Shown here piece after piece: positions 1 to 11,900 of a stretch of 64,000 nucleotides of DNA. A program made the translations under genes and the position numbers. The notes under the pieces are model-generated. The model searched no databases, was not told the DNA's origin, and saw only the letters and a program-made list of their open reading frames with translations. Position 1 is the first letter of the stretch. Each line of letters begins with the position of its first letter. The stretch lies in assembly GCA_947561395.2 (NCBI GenBank), contig OX387184.1, forward strand, positions 5,456,001-5,520,000, written 5' to 3'. This DNA comes from Buxus sempervirens. Its lineage: Eukaryota > Streptophyta > Magnoliopsida > Buxales > Buxaceae.

Positions 1-480
1 ATATAGTGAATTAGTATTATATTTTAAAATTTTAAAAAACATTAATTAATTAAGTGTTTTTTTCAAATTCAAGGGACAAATCAAGAGAAATTTGTAATAT
101 TTGCATTTATAACAAACAAACATAAAATCATGTTGATAGACGAATTAATGAATGATATTAATTATAACAAAAATAGTAAAAAAATTCATAATCTTACATT
201 TTGTTTGGGTCAACCTGAACTCAAACAATAATGTTTGAGTTTAGTGAGTTTGGATTAGGGCAGGTCAACAACGAGTTTGGGCTAGTAAATCCTAGATTTG
301 GTTGAGTCCGAACTCTCATAACCCGACCCAACTCACCCTACTTGCACCTCTAGGTGTAAGCCCGATCGGAACTCATTAATCATGTTCACTCCTCAGATGA
401 TCCAAATATTAGCATTTGAAAATTATATAATAATAATAAAAAGTAAGTTATTGTTATTTTTTTTTTAATACAGAAAGGTA
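1..480. other. AT-rich DNA with a possible hAT-type terminus
   Basis: No gene is visible. The stretch is AT-rich except for about 225-357, which is rich in GGGTC/GGTTGAGT-type motifs. On the minus strand it begins TAGAGGTGCAAGTAGGGTGA and runs into GGGTCGGGTTATG. That style is common at the ends of non-autonomous hAT elements in plants. I could not find a matching opposite end, so this is at most a one-ended relic. Confidence 0.25.
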
Positions 481-484
481 CCCT

Positions 485-954
485 TTGTGGACCAACCTGA
501 GCGTGATATTTATAATTGAGATTGAGGTTTTAGAAAATCCTACTTTTCCCTTGAGGTTTTTTAAATGCCAATTTATCACCTTGAGGCTAGCTATTTGTTA
601 CAGTTTGCCCCTTCTAGAAGTTTTGACGGTCAAAATTTTTCAACATGTTCATGAGGTGAGAAGATATAAAACATAAATTAATAATTTTGCCCTTATTATT
701 TTAATTATTTTAAATTAAGTACCGAGTTTAGAGTTGGTTCAATGTTTATAACGTTGGTTCAAATGAAAAAATACCAAACTCAGTTTACATTTAATGGTAA
801 ACAATAGCAAATTTAACATTTCCTTAACTATGATTTTAATAGTCAAATGTCTAAGAAGATGGAGATGGTTACACATCGAAAATCTCAAAATGATAAACTG
901 ATATTTTAAAAACTTTAAATGGTTATATATTATAAATATCCATTTATAATTCAA
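485..954. repeat. Diverged foldback inverted repeat
   Basis: The left arm (about 535-625, plus strand) and the right arm (about 825-925, minus strand) read as related sequence with roughly two thirds identity by eye. Short open frames on opposite strands give matching residue patterns (FFKCQFITLRLAICYSLPLL versus FLKYQFIILRFSMCNHLHLL). The shared protein-like pattern reflects the DNA repeat and is not evidence of coding. It is probably an old MITE or foldback element; no target duplication was identified. Confidence 0.4.
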
Positions 955-984
955 TATTAGTTATAAGGTTAAAACATTATGGTT

Positions 985-2560
985 CCCACGGTAAGATAAT
1001 ATAATAGGGGCTCATTCATGCTCGTAAGCCTTAGCGTAAAAGGGCCAGCCAAACCCCTAAAGAAGAGGATGGAAGAGGTGGTCTGCGTCACGCAAATGCG
1101 GAAACACGTAGATTCTGTTGTTGAGGTGACCTACCCCCGGACCAGCCTGGGAGGCGGTTCAACTTCTACCGGACTACAGCTCGTCGTCATCCTTTTGAGT
1201 ATTGACTGAAACTCTGCTATGGCTGGGCCCACAACCCTAATATCGATAGCCACGGGAGGATTATTGGGCTTCTGATCGTCTAGACGGCAGCTGTCGTTAG
1301 GTTTACGTTTTGAGAGCTGCCGTGGGATGTGATGGAGCCTATAATGCTTCTACGCCACCTCCGCAGAGGCAGCTTATGAAAGAAGATCAAGAACTTCTAT
1401 ATGGAAAGGCAAAGGTTTAACGAGCTCCGCAAGGCTTGTTATTCTCACTCCGCAGAACAAAGCTGGCTTCACGTTTCGATAAAAGTATTCCAGAGAGAAA
1501 TCTGACGGATGCTCCATCTCATTGACACGTACAATGCTTCTATCCCTACAACCTGCCCGGTTCTTTCTACATCCCCCATTACTAAATTCACGGCCACAAG
1601 GCGAAATCCAACCAGACTCCATTGACTGCATTCATTTCCAGACTCTAGGACATCTTATACAACAAGTTCTCCATTCTCATACAATTACCTGACCTCGCAT
1701 TATATGAATTTTATTCCCTGTCCTGCCATTGCATTCATATACTTTGCCCAAGCCACTACCAGGCTTCAAGTGAGAAACAATCCTTGACCAGGCTCCACTT
1801 CATTTCCAACCATATACTCACCATCACACACCAAATCCAAAACAACAAAATGAAGAGGAGGAAGGCATGGGGTTGATATAGGCCATCGTTACTGACCTTC
1901 AACAAGGGCATGCCAGAGACCATAATTGACACATCAGCTTTAGGTACCAGAGATACCTCCATTAACTAGCACGATCAGCCCCATTCATCAGCAAGCCGAA
2001 TCCTTGATCATCAGTTTATGAAAGAGTATCAATTGATTGTTTCTTATCTCGATGTCATCCATGGACTGCAGAACCACCACTGGACCACAGAACTCACTTT
2101 CACCTTGCCCCAAAGTCATCATCATCTGGTCTCTGCAAGAATAACAGGGTTGTTCGCTTCCATATTCGTGAAGGTCCTCATAAACACATTGACCCACATT
2201 TCCACTGTGATAAGAACATGAGGAGCCAACATCAGCCCATCTCTATATGTGCCCACACAAATTTTGGCTAGATATCTCTCTTTTGGCCCATGTTACTTTG
2301 GGCTCAATGACTATACCTTACCCTCATCTAAGGTTCATTGGATTAGTATCTGGGAGGCAAATGAACATATATAACTATTGTTACGTCAGAAGCAAAAAGT
2401 TCACATTGAATTTCATGTGAAAGTAAAAAACTTACGGGTAACCCTCACTTGCGATAATCCAGATTATACTAGCAAACAAAATTACAAGACATATTTATCT
2501 TGTAAGCCAATCCTTACTCCTGCTAAAAGGCAATTAAATTTTATACATTAGAGCGTCCCA
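985..2560. other. Unassigned stretch with balanced base composition
   Basis: About 1000-2350 is noticeably less AT-rich than its flanks and lacks the long A/T tracts seen elsewhere. Open frames on either strand are short (60-85 codons) and overlap on both strands, and none shows a family motif I recognise. It could be a relic of a transposon, a pseudogene or an organelle insert, and I cannot decide among these. It lies downstream of the acyltransferase gene, beyond its predicted poly(A) signal. Confidence 0.3.
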
Positions 2561-2707
2561 ATTCAAAAATTCCTGAAGATAAAGTAGAATAAGTAGAAAA
2601 CACCTAAAATATCATCATTCGTGTCAGAAGATGCGCACCCCTGGTATGCCCAGATAAGCTAAAATTGATTGCCTGTTTAAGCCTTGAACCTCATTAAAAA
2701 TAACTTC

Positions 2708-2713
2708 TTTATT
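2708..2713 (-). terminator. Candidate poly(A) signal of the acyltransferase gene
   Basis: AATAAA on the minus strand, about 270 nt downstream of the stop codon at 2981-2983. The position suits a plant near-upstream polyadenylation element. Transcript data would be needed to confirm it. Confidence 0.45.
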
Positions 2714-2980
2714 CATTCCCAAAAATAATTCCTCTTGGCAAAGGGAAGCTAAAGTCAATAATTTTCAGTACTCAAGATCACAATGCTGGCAGAAAACTTT
2801 CAAATGCTACAATTCTCGAAGGAAAAAAAAAATTCATGGTGTTATTCACCATTTTACAGATTCTGCAAAAGAGGCTCAGATAACACGTACATATCCAATG
2901 CTTCTGTTCATCAGAAAATAAATGCTTTCCACAAGTACAGAGAATCTTGGAACCTTGTACGACAGTCCATTCACCATTCA

Positions 2981-5900
2981 CTATCTAGGTTGCTTACAAT
3001 AAAACATGGATTTCACAAAACTAATGACTGGCCGTGGCCGGACATTGAAATAGGTAGCAGATGCAAGATAAGCACAAGCTAGAGCTACATATATCTTAAA
3101 CCAGATGGACGAGAAGAAGGTGAGGAATGTACATATGACGGTAAAAGCAATTACTGCCACAAAATTTACCAGACATTTCAAGGTAGATAGATCCCCTTCT
3201 GTACCTTGATGAGGGAAATGGCCTTGAGCAACAAAATCAGAAAGCAACTGATCCTTCAGACAAAATGTATCGATCAACCAAGCAGAAGCCTCCTCTTCAG
3301 ATGTTGGAACCTTGTTGAGAGGAATACGACGGACATGAATGTGAACTTCAGAAGGATCCACTCCGAAAACATTGTCCATCAAAGAAGGACAGCGATGCTT
3401 GTACCCAATGGTTATGTCATAGACTGCAGTAAGTTTAAGGCAAGAAAGATACTAAGAAATACAAGAAGATGAAATAATAAAAATGATTAGTGAAAATGTC
3501 AGTAATTTGATCTCTAGATTTTGACCTTCTACTTTTTTCTTGCCAGAATAAATGGGAAAAAAAGGTCTTACGTAAATTTGGTCTCTTTATATATATATAT
3601 ATATATATATATTTGCTGCTCTTATATTCTCATCCACATATTTGTTTTTTATTTTCTTTGATGATAAAATATGAAATTTTACATTTCCCCAAGAACAAAA
3701 GGTGGTTTTCAGGTTTAAATTAGCAGATTAATAACTCGATCATGTAAATCTACTGTATAATAGTGACTTACAACCCCAAAGGCGAATAACAAAAAGTGGC
3801 TTTCAGGTTTAAATTAGCATATTAACAACTTGATCATGTAAATCCATCATATAATAGTGACTTGCAACCCAAAAGGCAAATAAAACAGTGCCTAGACCCT
3901 AAATCAATGGATGACCTTCAATGTAAATAGTTACCATCAGTGAGGATATAAAATTTTGCATGTAAAAGCCATATTTCTCACTAGATCATCTATTAGTGAG
4001 ATGTCGTTAAGAGCCAAATAACTTCAGTTATTCAACATCTATAGGCTCAAACTCTATAGACTATTTAAGGCTCAATGGTCCTAAGGCAAACCATGGTGTA
4101 AGCACCAAATAATTGGGGAAATTGGCATCATGGTGGCAAGCAAGGATAACTTGTTAAGATCCAAACAAGAAAAACAAAGTTTATGAATTGAGAAAAGAAT
4201 TACAAAGAATGATAAGCACTATTAATGAATTAGTGCTGTAAATCTATACGGAATTTGTAAAAATGAACGAACAAGTAGAGAATAGAACGAAGGAGGATTT
4301 CGAGAGCCTCCTTTCTCCCCTACTCTTTTATTGTTGGAAAATACCCTTTTACCCCTGGAACTTCTTCTTATTCTTCCTGAAATACGTACATCTTATTGGG
4401 GGCCTATCAATACCCCTTGCAAAAAGAAACACCTTGTCCTCAAGGTGAAAGTCAGGAAATTGCTGTTGTATCAAGTCAAAAGGCTCCCATGATGCTTCAT
4501 GTTCATTCATGTCCTTCCATTGAATTAGAACCTCAGACTTGGATGATGCCTCCCCATTGCTGGGTCTAATTCCCAAAACAGCAGCAGGTTCTAGCCCCAA
4601 TTCTGGAGCAGGGCCGATATTGGAAGGTAAATGTGGACTAGAAGAAGCAGTACCAATTGCACGTTTCAGTTGGGACACATGGAAGACTGGGTGAATAGAG
4701 CTTGAAGCTGGTAATTCCAATTTGTAAGCAACCTTCCCAACTTTCTGGAGCACTAGATAAGGCCCAAAAATCTAGGAGCTAATTTCTCATTAGCTCTAAC
4801 CATTAGTGATGTTCGTCCATAGGGTCGCAGCTTCAAATAAACCAAATCCCCCACCTAAAAAGAAATGTCTCGCCAATGTTTGTCAACTGAATTTTTCATG
4901 TAATCCTGTGCACGAAGCAAATGTTTCTTCACTTCATCCAAAACTACATCGCGGTCTTGCAGCTGGTGGTCTACTGCTGACATTGTGGAAGAGCTATTAC
5001 CAAAACAAATCAAAGGAGGAGGGTCTCGGCCATACACCACCCGAAAGGGAGACGTGTGAGCAGCTGTATGAAAGGAAGTGTTGTACCAATACTCGGTCCA
5101 TGGAAGCCATCTAGCCCATGACGAAGGCTGATTATTTGCAAAACAACGAAGCTAAGTCTCGATGCTTCTATTCACCACTTCTGATTGGCCATCGGTTTGC
5201 GGATGGTATGCGGTACTCCTTCGTAATGATGTGCCTTGTAGGCGAAATAATTCTGTCCAGAAGTGGCTTAAGAACACTTTATCCTGATCAGAGATGATTG
5301 AACGAGGAAACCCATGAAGCTTCAGGACATGCTGAACAAATAAGTCGGCCACTCTCTTCGCAGTGAAAGGATGTTTAAGAGCTATGAAATGCCCATATTT
5401 GCTGAGCCGATCAACTACAACAAATATAGTGTCCACTCCTTGGGACTTCGGAAGGCCCTCAATGAAGTCCATGGTTATATCATCCCATATAGCTGTCGGG
5501 ATCGGTAAAGGTTGTAACAATCCAGCTGGAGATAGGTTGAAATGCTTGTTTTGCTGGCAAACATGACAACCTTCGACGTATGTCTTGATGTCGTGCTTCA
5601 TACCTTCCCAATATAATTCTCCCGCAATTCTTTTGTATGTCTTGAGGAATCCCGAATGGCCACCTATATTACTGCAATGGAACTCATGCAAAATAGAGGG
5701 GAGTAGATTTGAATTCGGTGAAATGACTAACCGGCCTTTGTAGAAGAGCTATCCGTTAAGCAAAGTCCAACCTGGTTTGGACTGTGGATCATCGTGCAGT
5801 GCTGCTACAATGACTTGGAGCTTATCATCTTGATGAACTTGTTTTGCTAATTCTGCTTGGTCCAATACATGAGGTACAGATAACACCGCCAACTCTTCCC

Positions 5901-8900
5901 AATTGTGCACTCTTGATAAAGCATCGGCTGTTTTATTTTCTAAACCTGGTTTATATTGAATCTCGAAATCAAACCCAAGAAGTTTGACTAACCATTTTTT
6001 ATGTTCGGGGCTGACTAGGCGTTGTTCCAACAGAAATTTCAAACTCTTTTGGTCTGTTCTTACAATGAAATGCTGCCCCAATAAGTAATGTCGCCATCTC
6101 TGGATTGCAAGCACAATGGCCCTCAGTTCCCGCTCATACACTGATTATAATCATGCCCGAGTAGACAACGACTGACTGAAAAAAGCAATTGGTCGTTGAT
6201 CCTGAGACAAGACAGCTCCCAAACCTACTCCAGAAGCATCGGTTTCTACAATGAAAGGCTTGGAGAAGTCGAGAAGGGCTAAAACCAGTACCTTAGTCAT
6301 GGCTTCTTTGAGTTGGATGAAAGCTGTTTGAGCATCTGCACCCCACATAAATTTGTCTTTCCTTAATAGCTGTGTGAGAGGTTCAGCGATTTTGCCATAA
6401 TTTGCAACAAAGCGACGATAGTAGCCTGTCAATCCCAGGAAGCCCCGAAGAGCTTTAAGTGTAGTTGGTGCTGGCCACTTTAACATAGCTTCAATCTTTG
6501 AAGGATCTGCTGCCACCCCCATTTCTCGAAATCAGTTGTCCCAAATATTCCAATGTTGTTTGAGCAAAACAGCACTTCTTTTTATTAGCATAGAGATGGT
6601 TTTCCTCTAAAATGCTCAACACCCTTCTAAGATGTGTCAAATGTTCAGCATGAGTTCTGCTATATTCCAGGATGTCATCGAAGAATACAAGCACACATTT
6701 CCGCAACAATCCCTTAAAAATCATATTCATAAGGGATTGAAATGTCGCTGGAGCATTTGTGAGACCAAACGGCATCACAAGGAACTCATAATGACCTTCA
6801 TGAGTTCGAAATGCTGTTTTGGGAACATCAACAGCTTTCATTCTTATCTGGTGGTAGCCTGATTTTAAATCCAGCTTGGAGAAAACAGTGGATCCATGGA
6901 GTTCATCTAACGACTCATCAATGGTAGGTATAGGGAACCTATCTGGAACAGTAGCCTTATTAAGAGCTCGATAATCTATGCAGAACCTCCACCCCCCATC
7001 TTTCTTCTTGACTAAAAGAATTGGGCTAGAGAAAGGGCTAGTACTTGGTTGAATAATACCCGCTGCCAGCATCTCAGAAATCAACCTTTCAATCTCGTTT
7101 TTAAGGCTGTGAGGATAGCAATACGACTTCACGTTAATTGGTTTCGTGCCATTCTTGAGTACTATAGAATGATCCTTCTCTCGTGATGGAGGTAGCCCTT
7201 TAGGAACCTGAAATACGTGGTCGAACTGTTCTAGCAAAGATTGAACATCGGCTGCAAGTTGTTGGTCAACCCCTTCTAACTCTCCTTCCAAACTACTAAG
7301 TTCAATCAGAATACCTTCACCCTCTTGGTTGATATTTCCGACCATTGATTTCAATGACACCAATGATTTACTAAGGCTGGGATCACCTTGCAAAGTGATA
7401 ACATCGTCTCCCATCTGTGCTGTCATGGTTAATTTCCTCCAATTGATTTGCATGGTGCCGAGTGAAGCCAGCCACTGCATCCCCAAAATTACATCTGAAC
7501 CACCCAGCTCTAATGGTAAATAATCCTCCACAATGGTAAGAGTTTGCAGCTGCATCACCACTCCCTTACATATGCCCTTGCCCTTTACAGCCATACCAGT
7601 ACCCATGAGAACTCCGTATCCTGCTGTTGCTGTAATTGGAAGCCCCAGTCGTTCCACCAACTTGATGGAGATGAAGTTGTGAGTAGCTCCATAGTCTATT
7701 AGGACTACCACCTCCTGCTCCAACATACTTCCCTTCACTTTCATTGTTTTAGGAGGTGTGAGTCCCACCACCGAATTTAGAGATAACTCCACCCCAGCAA
7801 CTGGTTGCTCCTCTCCAATAATATCCCTTACCTCCCTTGTTTCATCCGCTTCACTATCATACTCCTCATCTTCATGCACAACAAGGACCTGCAACTCCTT
7901 CCTTTTACAACGATGCCCAATGCTATACTTCTCATCACAACGGAAGCATAATCCTTTGTTGCGGTTGACTTGTAATTCTGCCTCCGACAACCTCTTGAAG
8001 GGCCTAGCCCCGTTGTTCTTTTCCACAACAGGTACTGGTCGGTTGGAAGTCCAAGATACAGTTCGCTGATCTACCCGTGATGGATAAGAAGGTACAGCTC
8101 GCGGCAGTTTTTGTTTGTCTCCATCACATATCTTCTTCAAGAGCAAGTTCCTATTCTCGACTCGTTTAGCGGTTTCCATGATTTTTGTTAACCCCTTCGG
8201 ATTAATCATGAGAACTTCTGCTTGAATTTCCTCATTGAGACCATTGAGGAAAACCCCTTCCAGCGTCTCTGAATCCATGTTTTTCAAAGGAGCAGACAAC
8301 ACCTCAAATTGATCTCGATACTCATCGATACTTCCTTCCTGTTTTATCGCTAAAAATCGAGCATGTAAAGTACCGCCATGAGAATTTCCGAAGGTTGACG
8401 TAGAGACGCCTTCAACTCCTCCCAACTACGAATCGGCTTACGGCCATCCTCCTATTGAAAACACGATAGCGCCACTCCTTCCATGCAGATACTAGCAGCC
8501 ACCACTCGCTCTGTATCTGTTAACTGATTCATGGAAAAATAACGTTCAACACGGAAAATCCAAGAATCAGGATCGATTCCATTAAAGACAAGTAGATCAA
8601 GTTTCCGATGGCTGCTATTCATAACGATTGTGTCTACTCTATCTGTCATTGCTGCGCCAAACGTATTAGAAGCATGAAGACTCCCTGCACCTCCTATTGC
8701 TGATCGGACTTCACTATTCTCGCCTAAGGTTGGCTATTTATCATTCTAAGTTCACATCAATGAACGAAGAACCTCCTCAAATTTTTTATGTAGGTGAGAG
8801 ATGCCATCGTTACTCTCATCCATCTTCTCCACAACATCCTTCATCTGATTCTTCAACTCAAAAATCGTTGAATCCATCGTTGGTAACCTCGTCGATACTC

Positions 8901-11900
8901 CAGCGACTGTCGATTCCAACTGTTCCATACGTGATTCCATTCTCGTTGCCATTCTCAGTCGATCAGATCTACCACTACTAGCTAGATAGATCGTGACTGC
9001 TCCGATACCAATTTGTTAAGATCCAAACAAGAGAAACAGAGATTATGAATTGAGAAAAAGAATTACAAAGAATGATAAGCACTATTAATGAATTAGTGCT
9101 GTAAATCTATATGGAATTTGTAAAAATGAACAAACAAGTAGAGAATAGAACGAAGGAAGATTTCGAGAGCCTCCTTTCCCTCCCAAGTCGCCAAGTTACA
9201 CTTCCTCCAAACAATCGATGATCCCTCTGTCCCCCCCCCCCCCCCCCACCCATTCCGATTTATTCTCCCCACTCTTTTATTGCTGGAAAATACCCTTTTA
9301 CCCCTGGAACTTCTTCTTATTCTTCCTGAAATACATACATCTTATTGGGGGCCTATCAATCATCTATTAGTGAGATGTCGTTAAGAGCCAAATAACTTCA
9401 GTTATTCAACATCTATAGGCTCGAAAACTCTATAGATTATTTAAGGCTCAATGGTCCTAAGGCAAACCATGGTGTAAGCACCAAATAATTGGGGAAATTG
9501 CCATCATGGTGGCAAGCAAGGATAACTTGGACTAAATTTTTTCTTCCATATCCATTGCCCTAATAGCTCAAGGGAAGAAAAGAGAATGACATCCAACTCC
9601 TTCACAGATAACGATCAGTTCTATTATAACTTTTTATCCAATCATTGTCTCAATGAGTGACTAAATCCTGCTCATAGTCTCCTCAAGAATCCTCTTGTTC
9701 TTTCCCCCAATTGGAACAGAAAATAACAAGAAAATGGAATTATAGAAGAGATGCGTTACTATCAAGAGCCAAGAACCTCGACTAAGAAGACAACTGGAGA
9801 TTACCAATCGGCATGACCCAATTCACTCTCACTTAAGGAAAAACAGAGCCAAACAACCCCACCCACCCAAAAAATGCAAACATATAGTGCACTCACTCAC
9901 TCTAAACTCAGCGCATGATGAAAACCTGTGAAGATAAAGCATTTTCTTCTCATCTAAATTAGATCACAAATATTGCTCTTCAGAGCAAAGCAGTATAAAC
10001 AAAAGCTTCCGCAATGAATCACTCCCTCTCTCAATGGGAGTTTAAGAAACATTTTCAAGAATGGTTCTTCGTTTTCACATTCTGCCTGTCCAATTCTGAT
10101 CTCCAAAAAAATGGCTAAATGAATTGATCTTAAAATTCTCTATTATTTTATTATTATTTCTCAATGCATACTAAATTTCAATTTTATTATTGAGTCAAAA
10201 AGAGATTTACAAGAGTTAGAACCCTAGTCTGGCATAAAGTTCAAACATAAATGATTTGCAAACCCCAGTCATAGAGATACAGTTTCACATGGCCTTCTTT
10301 AATATACTAAGTTTTGAAATTATTGCCAAATGGCAAAAAAAGTTCTGCTTATATCTAACATCTCACTGCTCATGTCAAAATTTGAAATTGGGATTCTTAT
10401 ATTGAACTCAAAAGAGTAATAGAGAACTCAATGTCAAAACTTAGTAACAAATGGAGCTTACATGGGTTGAAGCATCTCTAGAGGATTCCACAGCTAGCTT
10501 ACACTTTGAATTGGCTAAATCATTCTTCTAAATTACTGTTGATTGTTTTGTTTACTCTCGTAATTCTGCCATTTTTGTTTGTATAGCAATATGATTTGTG
10601 CACTGCCAGACCCCCAAGCCAGGGAAAATGAGGGTTGAGTTATGGTGGCAATCCGCATAAAACCTCTGTTACATCTCTTATTTATATAAATCCTGGGTTG
10701 CTGACCACAACTAGTTGGGAACTTGGGATAAAGCATTTTTTGTTGGTTGTTTGTTTGTTTAATCTAGCCTGGAACTTGGTAAACCACAGTGAGCATCTCC
10801 ATCAAATTGGAAGAAATAAAGCAAAAAACATACATAAACCCAAAAACACCTCTACTGACAGTAAACAGAGAATGAAATGCAACTAAAAATTATGCCCATT
10901 TTTAAAGGAGACAGCCATTATTCAAAAGAAAATAATGAAAGAGAGCAAAGAAGGGACTCCACGGAATACTGCAGAAAGATGATACCACAAGCTAAGGACA
11001 CAGAATCGAAAGAATTAAACTTTATGCAATCCATTGTTATTGAACTGTCTTTTCATGTGCAACAAAATGGCTCTTTTGGTGGCAAAACCACAGAATCAGA
11101 TTAGAGATGAGAGAACAAGCTAAGTACCCAAAACCAAAAGAACTAAACTTCATGCAAACTGCTGTTACTGAAATGTCTTTTTAAGTGTAACAAAAAGTCT
11201 CTTTCTATTATAGATGCCATACATCGATTTAACTCTCTCGTGAAAGGTTTTACATTACTCATTATTATTTGGTGGTATGGTGTTTTCTCCAAATTCACAT
11301 TATGTTTAACTGGCTGATAAAATCATGTACTCATCTCATAATCATGATAGCAATTCAGTAAAAATCATTGACCATTTTCCAAATTTCAGCTCTTATCATC
11401 ATCTACTTAATTCACAAGTGCAAACTTATGATTTCACAAGCACAAAATATAATATGCACCATATCTCTATATTACAAGTGAAAACTTGTAACTTCACAAG
11501 TAGAAAATAAGGTTGAAAGCAAAGGTAACAATGGCATATCAAAAAGAAAAAAAATGTTTCAAGCAGCAGATATATAAAGATAAAAAAAAAACCTGCATCC
11601 AAGGACTTCCTCAAAGTTTCTATGCAGGCATAAAAACCCTTTGTCTTTGGAAGAAGGACATTTTTCAAGATAGGCAATCCACTTTCAGCCGCAAGCTTTT
11701 GGCTTCTCACACACTTCTGTTCACTGTAAAAAGAACACTCTCGAATCATCATGTCAGTTGAAAATTTGATACTCTTCTATTATGCTTCAGGATAGGAAAA
11801 ACAAAGTAAAAACCGATTTTCCGAATCAATATAAAGATCAGAGCACAGTAATATGCATGATTAGAATCCAAATCTGTATCCTATGGATGCATCTAGTAAT

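Larger units (their letters stand above)
4152..9358 (-). mobile_element. Decayed chromodomain Ty3/gypsy LTR retrotransposon
   Basis: The element is 5207 bp and reads right to left. Order on the minus strand: 5' LTR (9358-9014), initiator-Met-type primer binding site, gag, protease, reverse transcriptase, RNase H, integrase, chromodomain, 3' LTR (4409-4152). Gag-protease-RT-RNase H-integrase order with a C-terminal chromodomain defines the chromovirus branch of Ty3/gypsy; short LTRs and overall size resemble the Reina-like group (inference). The reading frame is broken by several stops and shifts. The element lies inside intron 2 of the acyltransferase gene, in the same orientation as the gene. 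Confidence 0.93.
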
